64,000 bases of DNA, taken from NCBI RefSeq assembly GCF_000003815.2, contig NC_049996.1, positions 18,074,018-18,138,017 of the forward strand, written 5' to 3'. The notes beneath the pieces were generated by a model. That model did no database searches. It saw only the letters and a list, made by a program, of their open reading frames with translations, and was not told where the DNA came from. How positions within the stretch are numbered: the first letter of the stretch is position 1; every line of letters starts with the position of its first letter. The DNA comes from Branchiostoma floridae (lineage: Eukaryota > Chordata > Leptocardii > Amphioxiformes > Branchiostomatidae). A program made the position numbers and the translations under genes. Shown one piece after another: positions 1 through 12,008 of the stretch.

Positions 1-774
1 GTCCAGTATTTGATTGCCAAACTGAGTGTGTTGATATTTTTCACCATATGGAAGACCACGCATATTAGCGACGTCTAGCGATTTAGTTACAAAGTGCAGC
101 CTGAAACAGTGAGCAAAGCCAAAGAGGTCGTTGACCTTGATCGGAACGCCCCCCCTCCATGGGCCGTATTGACGACGAAACCTCGCTAATGTGGCCCACA
201 ACATAATTGGTGGAGAACGTAACAGTGTTTATATGCTTCATGTAAATATTTCTGTAAATTGTCGATGTCAGGTTATGCCTGAAAAAGCTTTTAGTCCACT
301 ATTTGATTGCCAAACAGCGTGTGTTGAAGCTTATCTGCAATATTACGACCACGCATTAGCGACCTCTAGCGATTTAGTTCCAAAGCGCAATCTGAAACAG
401 TGAGCAAAGCCAAAGAGGTCATTGACCTTGATCGGAACGCCCCCCCCCCCTCCACGGGGCGTATTGACGACGAAACCTCGCTAAAGTAGCCCACAACACA
501 GATGATGGAGAACGTATTAGTGTTTATATGCTTCATGTAAATATTTCTGTGAATTGTGAATGTCAGGTTAGGCCTGAAAAACCTTTTAGTCCATTATTTG
601 ATTGCCAAACTGCGTGTGTTGTTCCTTTTCACCAAAGGGAAGACCATGCATTAGCGACGTCTCGCGATTTAGTTGCAAAGTGCAGCCTGAAACAGTGAGC
701 AAAGCCAAAGAGCTCGTTGACCTTGATCGGAACGCCCCCCTCCCTCCACGGGCCGTATTGACGACGAAACCTCG
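1..774. repeat. ~294-bp tandem repeat, 2.6 copies
   Basis: The motif ATTTGATTGCCAAAC recurs at 8, 301 and 596, so the period is 293-295 bases. Each unit carries a C-run (CCCCCC) near its middle and the shared text GTTGACCTTGATCGGAACGC. The third copy stops at 774, where it passes directly into the 21-bp minisatellite. No open frame is conserved between the copies, so it is treated as satellite-like DNA that begins before the window. Confidence 0.85.
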
Positions 775-2290
775 GAACTTGAACCGGCACGGCATGGTCT
801 TGAACCGGCACGGGCCTTAAACCGGCACGAGGTGGTCTTGAACCGGCGCGGGCCTTGAACCGGCACGGGGTGGTCTTGAACCGACACGCGGTGGTCTTGA
901 AACGGCACGTGGTGGTCTTGAACCGACACGGGGTGGTCTTGAACCGGCACGGACCTTGAACCGGCTTGGGATGGTCTTGAACCGGCATGGGGTGGCCTTG
1001 AACCGGCACGGGGTGGTCTTGAACCGGCGCGTGGTGGTCTTGAACCGAAACGGGGTGGTCTTGAACATGCACGGCGTGGTCAGGAACCGGCAGGGACCTT
1101 GAACCGGCACGGGGTGGTCTTGAACCGGCACGGGAAAGTCTTGAACCGGCACGCGGTGGTCTTGAAACGGCACGGGGTGGTCTTGAACCGACACGGGGTG
1201 GTCTTGAACCGACATGGGTCTTGAACCGGCACGGGCCTTGAACCGACTTTGGATGGTCTTGAACCGGCACGGGGTGGCCTTGAACCGGCACGGGATGGTC
1301 TTGAACCGGCGCGGGGTGGTCTTGAACCGGCATGGGCTGGTGTTGAACTAGCACGGGGTGGTCTTGAACCTGCACTGGGTGGCCTTAAAGCGGCACGAGG
1401 TGGTCTTGAACCGGCGCGGCCTTGAACCGGCACGGAGTGGTCTTGAACCGGCACTGGGTGGTCTTGAACTGGTGGTCTTGAACCGGCACGGGGTGGTCTT
1501 CAACATGCATGGCGTGGTCTTGAACCGGCAGGGGCCTTGAACCGGCATGGGGTGGTCTTGAGCCGGCACGGGGAAGTCTTGAACCGGCACGCGGTGGTCT
1601 TGAAACGGCACGGGGTGGTCTTGAACCAGCGCGGGATGGTCTTGAACCAACATGGGCCTTGAACCGGCACGGGGTGGTCTTGAACCGGCACGGGCCTTGA
1701 ACCGGCTTGGGATGGTCTTGAACCGCGTACCGGCACGGAGTGGCCTTCAACCGGCACGGGTGGTCTTGAACCGGAGCGGGTTGGCTTGAACCGAAACGGG
1801 GTGGTCTTGAACATGCACGGCGTGGTCTTGAACCGGCACGCGGTGGTCTTGAAACGGCACGGGGTGGTCTTGAACCGGCATGGGGTGGTCTTGAACCGAA
1901 ATGGGCCTTGAACCGGCACGGGGTGGTCTTCAACTGGCACGGGCGTTGAACTGGCTTGGAATGGCCTTGAACCGGCACGGGGTGGCCTTGAACCGGCACG
2001 GGGAAGTCTTGAACCGGCACGCGGTGGTCTTAAAACGGCACGGGGTGGTCTTGAACCGGCGCCGGGTGGTCTTGAACCGACATGGGCATTGAAGTGGCTT
2101 GGGATGGTCTTGAACCGGCACAGGGTGGCCTTGAACCGGCACGGGGTAGTCTTGAACCGGCGCGGGGTGGTCTTTAACCGGCATGGGCTGGTGTTGAACT
2201 GGCACGGGGTGGTCTTGAACCTGCACGGGTTGGTCTTGAACCGGCACGAGGTGGTCTTGAACCGGTACGTTCCTTGAACCGACACGGGGT
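775..2290. repeat. 21-bp minisatellite, about 70 units
   Basis: The unit is close to GGTGGTCTTGAACCGGCACGG, repeated in tandem with point changes and occasional shortened units (GGGCCTTGAACCGG). A variant with GGCTTGGGATGGTC recurs near 955, 1225, 1700, 1945 and 2090, which suggests a higher-order repeat of a few hundred bases. The unit is a multiple of three, so the minus strand is open in several overlapping frames, giving heptads such as PVQDHPV, RFKTTPC and GSRPPRA. That explains the long ORFs here without a gene. Confidence 0.9.
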
Positions 2291-2690
2291 ACCTGACCGC
2301 ATCACTCCTGTTGAGACTGATTACGGGCGTAGTAATTTTCAGATTTTGAATTAAGGTTTTTTTAAGTTGGTGAACGAATCAGCCAATAGACTGTATTGAT
2401 ACCAGATCGTCACAAAATGTCATACTCCGATGGTCTTCTACCCTTGATTGATTTTGATTGATGGTAGACAGAACCCTGCTGGTCCTCGAAACCATTGTCA
2501 GTGCCGTTCCTTACTATTACCCATGCACATAGAAACTCGCTATAGGACAACCGGTGACGCCATCTTGCCTCATTAGCGGACCACGTGACCCGCGAAAATC
2601 TCGACCCCAGGGTCGGTGGAACTAATGCATAGCCTGGCATTGCTAACTGAACATGAGAACGAGAGAGGTTTAGACATGCGCACTGGCTGT
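2291..2690. other. Unassigned 400-bp stretch between minisatellite and duplicated block
   Basis: No recognisable gene, RNA or repeat was found. A 105-residue minus-strand ORF (2410-2727) has no family signature and runs into the duplicated block, so it is not called. Confidence 0.4.
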
Positions 2691-3827
2691 TTTTTCGATA
2701 GTGGAGAAGACGACCTGCAGAATGCAAAAACCGGAGATTTCTAGGACAAATTTCGTGTGAAATATGAATTTTTGAAAATTTTACAAAACCATGAGTTGAT
2801 GACTAATGATCTAAATGATGTCTTGGAGTAATTAGTCTGTGATTTACTGCATGATTTTTTCTGGAACTAGCTGATTTTTGTGTGGCTTCCTGACATGTCA
2901 TGGCGTGTTATTGCATTGCGTAAATTTTTATTCGCGAGCAATATGCATGGATTTTTGGCATGAAAAGTGTGCCTGAACTCTCTGTCCCAGGGGGCCTGGT
3001 ATCCTATTGCATGGCCTAACACTACACGAAAAAGCGAATATCTGGGTCGAATACTCCTGTATATAAACCCAGATATTCAAAATATGTGGCCGATAACGGG
3101 TATATGCCGTCCGTTCACTTGGTATAGACGGACCTGCATATGACCCGGAGATTCACAACTATTAGTGTGCGGGACATATGGAGGCCGATAATGCCTGCAT
3201 ATGTGCCTGGCCATCCCGGTGCATGTCCCGCCCATGTCCGCTCATCCGACCCAAATTTCCTTCATATACCTGCCTATTCGGGACATGCACCCTTGTTAGC
3301 ACCTTATTATCACCTAATTATCTCACCCAGGCCTCGACTAGAGCGGCTTCATTATACCCTTTGTCATTGAAAGCAGCTTCGTTTTACTACCCTGCCCTAC
3401 CTAGGACCCCCCTCCCTGTAGTGTGTTTATTTTGCTTTAAATTTATTCTTTCTGGATGGTGAATGAATTTTCTTAATTTTTTCAAAGTATTTCTGGACAG
3501 TAGACTGTCCTGACGATTTCCTCCATATGTGCTAGGAATGACGCTCCTTTTACGTCTTGTGAAGTTCTGCATTCCCGCTGTCATACATTCTGTTGTCCAC
3601 CCGTCTTCTGCACAGACTTTTGATAGTCAGGAGCACAGCTGCGGCAAAATTTCTAAACGTGGACGTGAAGATTTGTGGTAACCATTGATCCATCGCGACA
3701 CGGGCGGGCAGCCTCCACTGTCCACGGGGCTGAAGCCGAAATCCACCCGAGCCAACCACCGCCTCCGGCAGCAACTTTTAAGCCAGCCCTACATGGCGAC
3801 GTGTGACGGAGTCTCAAACCGTCCGCA
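2691..3827. repeat. Copy 1 of a 1,137-bp duplicated block
   Basis: This stretch is repeated at 3937-5073 with a constant offset of 1,246 bases and almost no change (one difference seen, GACGGAGTC against GACGTAGTC). It holds about 330 bases of flank plus the left terminus of the CACTA-type element (TAA then CACTACACGAAAA at 3017-3032). It ends exactly at a 100-base N run. That position favours a false duplication made at the gap over a real tandem copy. Confidence 0.85.
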
Positions 3828-3927
3828 NNNNNNNNNNNNNNNNNNNNNNNNNNNNNNNNNNNNNNNNNNNNNNNNNNNNNNNNNNNNNNNNNNNNNNNNN
3901 NNNNNNNNNNNNNNNNNNNNNNNNNNN
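3828..3927. other. Assembly gap, 100 N
   Basis: Exactly 100 undetermined bases, flanked on both sides by near-identical sequence. Confidence 0.99.
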
Positions 3928-3936
3928 GCGTTTTGG

Positions 3937-5073
3937 TTTTTCGATAGTGGAGAAGACGACCTGCAGAATGCAAAAACCGGAGATTTCTAGGACAAATTTC
4001 GTGTGAAATATGAATTTTTGAAAATTTTACAAAACCATGAGTTGATGACTAATGATCTAAATGATGTCTTGGAGTAATTAGTCTGTGATTTACTGCATGA
4101 TTTTTTCTGGAACTAGCTGATTTTTGTGTGGCTTCCTGACATGTCATGGCGTGTTATTGCATTGCGTAAATTTTTATTCGCGAGCAATATGCATGGATTT
4201 TTGGCATGAAAAGTGTGCCTGAACTCTCTGTCCCAGGGGGCCTGGTATCCTATTGCATGGCCTAACACTACACGAAAAAGCGAATATCTGGGTCGAATAC
4301 TCCTGTATATAAACCCAGATATTCAAAATATGTGGCCGATAACGGGTATATGCCGTCCGTTCACTTGGTATAGACGGACCTGCATATGACCCGGAGATTC
4401 ACAACTATTAGTGTGCGGGACATATGGAGGCCGATAATGCCTGCATATGTGCCTGGCCATCCCGGTGCATGTCCCGCCCATGTCCGCTCATCCGACCCAA
4501 ATTTCCTTCATATACCTGCCTATTCGGGACATGCACCCTTGTTAGCACCTTATTATCACCTAATTATCTCACCCAGGCCTCGACTAGAGCGGCTTCATTA
4601 TACCCTTTGTCATTGAAAGCAGCTTCGTTTTACTACCCTGCCCTACCTAGGACCCCCCTCCCTGTAGTGTGTTTATTTTGCTTTAAATTTATTCTTTCTG
4701 GATGGTGAATGAATTTTCTTAATTTTTTCAAAGTATTTCTGGACAGTAGACTGTCCTGACGATTTCCTCCATATGTGCTAGGAATGACGCTCCTTTTACG
4801 TCTTGTGAAGTTCTGCATTCCCGCTGTCATACATTCTGTTGTCCACCCGTCTTCTGCACAGACTTTTGATAGTCAGGAGCACAGCTGCGGCAAAATTTCT
4901 AAACGTGGACGTGAAGATTTGTGGTAACCATTGATCCATCGCGACACGGGCGGGCAGCCTCCACTGTCCACGGGGCTGAAGCCGAAATCCACCCGAGCCA
5001 ACCACCGCCTCCGGCAGCAACTTTTAAGCCAGCCCTACATGGCGACGTGTGACGTAGTCTCAAACCGTCCGCA
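3937..5073. repeat. Copy 2 of the 1,137-bp duplicated block
   Basis: Near-identical to 2691-3827. Unlike copy 1 it continues smoothly into downstream sequence after GTCCGCA, so it is the copy attached to the rest of the CACTA-type element. Confidence 0.85.
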
Positions 5074-5165
5074 AAATCACAACCGGGCATGTCAGTCGTA
5101 CCCCACCGTACTCTACAGAGCTTGCCCGCGTGCGAGGCTGGATGCTAGCTATAAAATTACAGTTG

Positions 5166-5383
5166 TTTAACACTCCCAAGCAGAATCCAATCCTTCAAGC
5201 GTAGGCAGTTCAAATTCCACGCGCGCGNNNNNNNNNNNNNNNNNNNNNNNNNNNNNNNNNNNNNNNNNNNNNNNNNNNNNNNNNNNNNNNNNNNNNNNNN
5301 NNNNNNNNNNNNNNNNNNNNNNNNNNNTTTAACACTCCAGCAGAATCAATCCTTCAGCGTAGGCAGTTCAAATTCCACGCGGC
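5166..5383. repeat. Duplicated gap flank around 100-N gap (5228-5327)
   Basis: The ~60 bases before the gap (AACACTCC..AGCAGAATC.. to CCACGCG) recur right after it with single-base indels. This is the pattern left when two overlapping contig ends or alleles were not merged. Confidence 0.8.
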
Positions 5384-5481
5384 AAGATGTTGTTTAGTCT
5401 CGAGGTCGTATCATTCTAAATCCCTCAGTGTTCACTGACGTTGTCTGCCGTGCATGCAGATATCCAGCTATCGGCCCGTTG

Positions 5482-5723
5482 CGTAAAAGCGCAACCTCAC
5501 AGAAAGAAGTCTAGCTCTGAAATGCCAACTGTAAAATTTGAAAATGTTGACATGTGTGTTGATTGGTCCTTATTTTCAAACACCTACATGCCGTGTGAAA
5601 TACGTAAAAGCGCAACCTCACAGAAAGAAGTCTAGCTCTGAAATGCCAACTGTAAAATTTGAAAATGTTGACATGTGTGTTGATTGGTCCTTATTTTCAA
5701 ACACCTACATGCTGTGTGAAATA
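5482..5723. repeat. 121-bp tandem duplication
   Basis: CGTAAAAGCGCAACCTCACA starts at 5482 and again at 5603. The two units are almost identical through the TTTTCAAACACCTACATG segment. No gene is supported here, and 5724-6040 holds nothing I recognise. Confidence 0.85.
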
Positions 5724-6047
5724 CAATTGGCTAGTTCTGATGAGTATTTGCATACAGACAGACACAATAGGTCGGAAGGTGCACTGTAGCTAAATTCAGC
5801 TTTTGTCACCTGGCCAGTTCACAGTCAAACAATACCCACAAGGAACAAGGTGAAAATGTGTTACTCTAATTGTTAATGATTTCATACATCAGTCTGGTAA
5901 CAAACATATTGTTTTTGCAACAAGCATTATCTTCAAGGATAAAAACGAATGAAGGCTTCCAATGCGAGCGTGGGTATATCATATACGCCATGTTTTCTTT
6001 TGTTTCAAAAGCACAACATTGGTCTTTAGACTGAAGCGGCCGTTTAA

Positions 6048-7573
6048 TTGATAACTCCTGAACAGTGGAAGCAAGCGGTTGTGGTCTCCGTACCCAAAAC
6101 CCAACCCGCCAAGATTGACCAGCTAAGGGCAATCTCACTGACGTCTCATTTCTCAAAGATCGCGGAACACTTTGCGCTTTCCTGGATACTTAAGGACGTC
6201 AAATTTGATGACAGACGATTTGGCAGCCTAAAAGGACGGTCCACAGTGCACGCACTTGTCAGTTTGGTAGACAGTCTTTCCAAGGGAACGGACAAGCCAT
6301 CGACAATATGCACCCTCGTCGCTACAGACTTTTCTAAAGCGTTTGACAGAGTCCACCACCATACTGTAATCGTCAAACTGCTTAAGATGGGACTCCGACC
6401 AGAACTAGTACTGTGGGTAGCCAACTTTATCTCCGACAGGAAACACTGCGTGCGTTATCGTGGATCCCTCTCTAAGTGGGAACGTCTGACATGTGGAGTG
6501 GCGCAGGGAACACTGCTCGGCCCGATTCTTTTTCTAGCACTTATCGACGACGCTGCGTCTGAAACAACCAGCCCAGTGTGGAAATACGTAGACGACATGA
6601 ACATGCTACAGACGAGACGGCTCCAGCAACCTTCTACCCTGCAGTCTGACTTGGATCAACTATGCCAATGGTCAAATATTAACCACATGCTCCTGAACGG
6701 CGCTAAATGTCTTGCTATGCACATTACCTTCGTTCGGAACCCACCCCCGCTGCCGCCACTACACATCGACAACACACCGCTTGCCGTCGCTACCTGCCTC
6801 AAGGTCCTCGGCCTGCACATCCAGAACAACTTACATTGGGACGTTCAAGTTCAGCAGACGGTAGGAAAGGCCTCGAAGAAACTCTACCTCCTCAAAAGAC
6901 TCAGACGTTTTAATTTACCATGCAATGACCTGATGACAATCTACACCGGGTACATCAGGCCAATCTTAGATTATGCAGCACCAGCCTGGACCCCCGGCCT
7001 TACCAAGGAGCAAGTACAGAAACTCGAACATGTCCAAAAGCGCGCATGCCGTATCATCCTTGGTAACGCCTACACTGGATACTCACCCGCCCTTCAAAAC
7101 CTCGGACTAACATCGCTGGCAGACAGGAGAGAACAACTGTGCCTGAACTTTGCAAAGTCGCTGTTGACATCATCCTTCAGGGACTGGCTTCCGTTGTCAA
7201 GGGGCGAAATATCCGACCGGGACACTCGAAACAAACAGAAACTGAATGCTCCACTATGCCGTACCAATCGACACAAGAACTCCCCGATCCCTTACCTTGT
7301 AAGGCTGTTAAACACGTAACTAAACTAGACATTTGAACCCATGTAACCCCGCACTGAATTTCTCATGTTCTTCACGCTGTATCTCAAACGTCTAATGTTT
7401 TAAGTGATCGAGATTATCATTATGTATATGTATGTATATAGTTGCAATGTATATAATTTTACTCAACTGTTTTAATGGTTTTAACCGATTTTAAGCTGAA
7501 GTGTAAGTTACCACACAATTCAGCCCTCGAGGCTGCGAAGTGTACAAATAAACCATTCTGATTCTGATTCTGA
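6048..7573 (+). mobile_element. CR1/L2-like LINE, 5'-truncated, reverse transcriptase ORF 6048-7319
   Basis: The 423-residue ORF is a non-LTR retrotransposon reverse transcriptase. Visible blocks in order are EQWKQAVVVSVPK (fingers), RAISLTS, the catalytic-aspartate block TDFSKAFDRVHH, GVAQGTLLGPILF, and YVDDMN, a variant of the usual YADD catalytic box. These are followed by the thumb and C-terminal region with ILDYAAPAWTPG and QKLEHVQKRACRIILG. The endonuclease ORF is absent, so the copy is 5'-truncated. After the stop there is AATAAA near 7547 and a short (ATTCTG)n tail, typical of CR1/L2 3' ends. The ORF is uninterrupted, so insertion may be fairly recent. A matching leader-like segment (GAGCGTGGGTA..CCATGTTTTCTTTTGT) occurs before both LINE ORFs, near 5968 and 7724. 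Confidence 0.85.
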
Positions 7574-7779
7574 TAAGCTTAGAGCGTAAAATGACTACCC
7601 CACCATAGAATGGTGAAGAATGTTATCATCAAACGTGTTAGATTTTACTTAGAATGTCCATTTCGTGTAGTTCAATCTAGGCAACAAACTGCCACAGCAC
7701 AAAAAAAACGAATATTAAAATTGAGCGTGGGTAAGCCATGTTTTCTTTTGTGTCAAAAGTTAAAAAAAAGTAAGATTAG

Positions 7780-9512
7780 TTGATTGGGCCTGTCACAACG
7801 GGTGGACTATCTGCTGTGGAAGTGGCAGAAAGCACCAACAAGCACTTCTCCGAATCTTGGTGCCAGGGCCGGCCACTCTCCTTGTTCCCTCTCCCACGTG
7901 GAGCCAGTGGTCATGAACTCTGCTCGATTGGAGAAGTAAAAGTCTTGCTGAAGTCCATCAACCCCAGAAAGGCAAGTGGTCCGGACGATCTCCCCAGCTG
8001 GATCCTTAAAGAACACGCTGAAGATCTTGCACCCATCATAACTCACCTCTTCAATGCCTCGTACGAAGACGGTACAGTGCCCCTCATATGGAAATCAGCC
8101 AACATTGCACCTGTCCCGAAGTCCGCGGGAGCAACTGATGTTTGCGACATGCGACCCATTTCTCTACTGTCTGTGCTGGCTAAGTTGATGGAGCGATGCA
8201 TCCTGAAGAGACTTCTTCCTTCCTTACGCGCCGTCATTAAAGATCAGTACGCGTACATGAGGGGCTCTTCAACTACGATCGCTCTTGTGCGTATGGTACA
8301 GACTTGGCTAACTGCGCTGGATTCTAAGAAGCCAACTCTGGTCAGAGCTTTATTTGCTGACATGTCTAAAGCCTTCGATCGAGTCGATCATGCCATACTG
8401 CTACAGCGTGTGATCGACATCGAGGCCAGTCCACGCATGGTGTCTTGGATCCACAGCTACCTCAGCGGTCGGCGTCAGAGGGTAGTAGTCAATGGCGTGG
8501 CCAGTACCTGGAAGGAGCCGACATCTGGTGTCCCACAAGGTGGTGTGCTGTCCCCGTACCTTTTCCTGCTCTTTATGAGCTCAAGGACAACAGTACATCC
8601 TGACACTATGAATGTGGGCTATGCGGACGATGTCGGAATGTCCAGAACTCTGTCAGTACCTCAAGCCATCGAAGACAAATCACTTGAGGAAGAGACATCT
8701 CATCTCGACTCGTGGGCTGACACCAACAACATGTTGCTAAACGGGAAGAAGAGCCAACTGCTACAAATCTGTGTCTGCAGATCCGTTCCCAGCCCACCAA
8801 GGTTAACCCTTGGGGGTGTGTGCGTTCCGTGGGTCGCGTCCGCAAAAGGTCTGGGCTTCATCTTGGACAAACATCTCACCCTGCAAGAACAAGTAACTTC
8901 AATTGTTACTAAAGCCTCCCGTAGACTGCACTTCTTGAGACTACTTGCAAAGCAAGGGACCAGTGTCGCCGACCTAGTGACTATCTACGTGTCCCTCGTG
9001 CGCCCAGTCCTCGAGTACGGTAATGTCCTCCTTGTAGGCTGTAGCAAGGAACAGGAACGCGCAATGCAGAGAGTTCAACAGCGGGCTCTACGGATCATCA
9101 GCCGAGCGGGCAGGCGCGATGTGCCCGACCTACCCACCCTCCAGTCGCGACGCGAGGATGCAGCTGTCAAACTTTTCACACAAATGTTGGATGTTGACCA
9201 TCCCCTACACGACATGGTTCCACCTTCCAGATCAACTGCCACGGGACGGTCACTGAGAAACAAAAACACTTTCTCCATCCCCCCAGCTAGAACTAAAAGA
9301 CTTCAGAAATCTTTCCTGCACACAGCTATCAAGCTGTACAACAAGACTGCAGACATGTAGGCAGTAACAATGGCTACTTAACGTCGAAGATGTTGTTTAC
9401 TACTTTAGTATATTGTTTCTTATTGTATATATACGGTTTTTATGTTGTAAATTTCAACGCTATTCAGGCTGGTATTATGTCTGCTATGTTGAAATCAATA
9501 AAGGATGATGAA
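7780..9512 (+). mobile_element. Second CR1-like LINE, reverse transcriptase ORF 7780-9360
   Basis: The 526-residue ORF carries NPRKASGPDDLPSWILK, the MRPISLLSVLAKLMER block, ADMSKAFDRVDH (catalytic Asp), TSGVPQGGVLSPYLF and GYADDVGMS (catalytic YADD), then the thumb and LVRPVLEYGNVLLVG. It differs widely from the ORF at 6048-7319, so it is another family. No endonuclease domain is present upstream. The 3' end shows AATAAAGGATGATGAA near 9500, a short GATGAT-type tail. All catalytic residues are present. Position inside the CACTA-type element suggests a nested insertion. Confidence 0.85.
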
Positions 9513-9900
9513 CCAATGATTAGCTAAAAACGTAAAACCGAAGCTTAAGAATGTAATAATACCAAACGCTGGTATACGACGCGCTCAAAGTTATTTCTAG
9601 TGTTCGTTCTAGGTAACAATTCATTGGAAAACGATGATACGCGCCATTCGTGCGTATGCCTTTCTTTGTTTTTGTAAAACAATGCATTCGTTTATATCAG
9701 GCGTTTGTGAGTTTTGTTGACTGAAAATGCCAGACAAGTCAATACACATCCGCTTGGAGAGTACTTTTATGTAAAGCGGATGTCCTTTACCAATCTTACT
9801 CAAACCTATTCTTATGACAAAGCATCATTACTTCTATCAATTCACACACAAGATGGTCTCTTGTTTGGCATTACTCAAGACACGAGACGTGAGCAGGGGC
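9513..9900. other. Interior of the CACTA-type element, nothing recognised
   Basis: Short ORFs only, without family features. The sequence lies between the second LINE tail and the right subterminal repeats. Confidence 0.4.
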
Positions 9901-10071
9901 CGCATATCTCCATACATGTCTAATTACCGGATGTGCAGGCATAAGCGGTAATATGCAGGACCCTCGCTTGTCATAACAGGATATGACTGCACATGCCCCG
10001 GATACACCAGGTTTCACGGGACATATGCAACCCCCCAAACGACCGGATATTCAAGTTTTCGTGTAGTGTAA

Positions 10072-10382
10072 AGTATTCGAAGTAAGGCGTATTTCTAGAC
10101 ACAGAAGCTTTAATAGCAGAAATGATCATGCATATCTATAATGTTAGTATAGCTTAGATGCATGGATATGATTTGCATGCTCTGAAGTCATAAAGAAAAT
10201 ATTGGCCAGGAAAGCCGCAAGTAAAATAAAGATAAATGTATATAGAGGAAAGAACATTGCCAGGGCAGACAAATATGCTCTAAATAAAATAATGTGTACT
10301 ATAGGTAATTTTAAACAAAGTTAAGATCTGAATAGTTTTGCAACTTGTTTGATTATTAATATTATAATATTATATATATATA

Positions 10383-10440
<58 letters not shown>

Positions 10441-11470
10441 TCTCGACTAATGTTCAGTTTCTTCACGGTTCTGTGTTAGTTATTCAGCTGATTTCCAAGA
10501 AAGACTTAAGACTATATATAGCCTCATCCTATTGTACATAATATGTGTATGTGTATAGCTTCCTTGACTTGTAGAAGTTGCCATGTAGAATACTGTTTAT
10601 GAGCAGTAGATTAATTATTCTTTTTTGTCATCCCGGCAGGACTCCCAAGAGCAGCTGATGGTTAAAGGGAACTGAGAACTGGCCAGCCCCTAGTACTTCA
10701 GTATTAGTAGCACTACCCCTGGTGTAGCATCCTCTTCTACCAGACCACTGCATGAGGGTTCTGTTGTTGAGTCAAAAAACTATGTAGCTGAACTGAACAA
10801 AGTTCAACAGTTACAAAATATGTTATTAACTGATATATCATAAATTATAGGCCACATTTGTGCAGCATTTGTAAGATAACTAAAGAACATATAGTGTACC
10901 TCTGATGCATGTTCTCTTCCCCTTTGATGAGGGTAATAGACCATAAACTGTTATTGTATACAATGTATTGCAACATTATTTTAAAGGCCACCAAATTAGC
11001 AATTGGACCAAAACAATTTATTACTCGTTGTTTGATAAGTTTTTACGATTATCAATTGTTCTGTTGACTGTTTTTATTGTGTAAATGTTGGTGTAAAAAT
11101 ACCATTCTATAGTGGACTTTTATTTTGATCACATGGATAGGACCACCATAAAGTAGACAATAGGTTTGATAACTTATAACTATATATAAGTAGTATCTTA
11201 AGTATGACATCATACCTCTCAATTGAAATGTCTGTACAGTGTTTTTATTCATGTCATAATAAATATATTTGACAAAATATTTAATGTCTCAATTATTGTT
11301 GCACTTTCTACTAACTATATAATATATACAAGTAATGCTGTCAGTTCTCAGCCAGTGGTCAGAACATTTTCGCCTTTATTTGGAAAGAAGTAGACAAAAA
11401 ATGTCAAATTAACAAAGAAATTATTTTCAAAGGTATTATTACACAAAAAGACCTCCATATTCTAAACGAA
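10072..11470. other. AT-rich intergenic DNA with a (TA)n microsatellite
   Basis: A pure TA run occupies about 10390-10438, with a shorter TA tract just before it. The rest is AT-rich with no supported gene. Confidence 0.6.
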
Positions 11471-11514
11471 ACGTTAATCAGGTGCGTATGTAATGCTTGC
11501 TACCATGCATCTGC

Positions 11515-11600
11515 TTGAATCTCGGGGCTGAAATCGAGAGATCTCGCGTGATCTCGTGAGGTTTGACTGATTTCAAGATGGCCGCCATAATGGGTAAGAT
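11515..11600 (+). promoter_or_regulatory. Candidate TATA-less promoter
   Basis: Two motifs seen in animal housekeeping promoters sit together. One is a TCTCGCG-type box (AGATCTCGCGTGATCTCG, about 11539-11556). The other is CAAGATGGCCGCCAT (about 11574-11588), close to the YY1 consensus. The region is richer in CpG than its surroundings and lies about 430 bases upstream of the first candidate exon of the small-protein gene. No TATA box is seen. Pure sequence inference. Confidence 0.3.
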
Positions 11601-12008
11601 GCCGCGAGTTTCTATGTGCCATGCAGGCCGTTGTAGGCGACGACGAATTCTTCCAAAGGCAAGCCGCCGCCTGAGTCTCCTTCGTACTCTTCGGAGCCGG
11701 TTGCAGAACGTCATCTACAAGAAAACAACGAGGAGAACTTCGCCTTCGCCCGCCATTTCTGGGATATTCCCGCCAATGCATTCTGGGGCAGGGCGACCTT
11801 TCACCCGTTGACCTCTAACATTGGCGGGACGCCACCATGCGTCTTTAAAACAAACGAAGTCATGTACGCCGAAGAGATTTCGCAAGCTGGCGTTAGTAAG
11901 AGGCCTACATAATGGTGGAGGCCACAATATATGTTCGTGGAAAACCATTCCAGGTACACAGGTCACGGATGTCCCTGAAGTGTTGAGCTCCCGTTCTGAG
12001 CTGTTCTT

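Larger units (their letters stand above)
4266..10068. mobile_element. CACTA/EnSpm-type DNA transposon, non-autonomous, 5.8 kb
   Basis: The left end at 4266 reads CACTACACGAAAAAGCGAATA. The right end at 10068, read on the minus strand, is CACTACACGAAAACTTGAATA. Both are bordered by TAA (4263-4265 and 10069-10071), as expected for the 3-bp target duplication of CACTA elements. Both subterminal regions are rich in degenerate GCATATGT/ACATATGC words (about 4380-4530 and 9900-10030), matching the subterminal repeats known in this superfamily. No transposase is visible. The interior holds two LINE ORFs, which are probably nested insertions. Copy 1 of the duplicated block carries a second left end at 3020. 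Assignment rests on terminus, TSD and subterminal pattern. Confidence 0.65.

Noticed and set aside
629..2285. Long minus-strand ORFs (up to 261 codons) as Pro/His/Arg-rich proteins
   Set aside because: They overlap one another in different frames and are fully explained by the 21-bp stop-free minisatellite.
775..2290. CRISPR-like array
   Set aside because: Units are directly abutting 21-mers with no unique spacers, in an animal genome.
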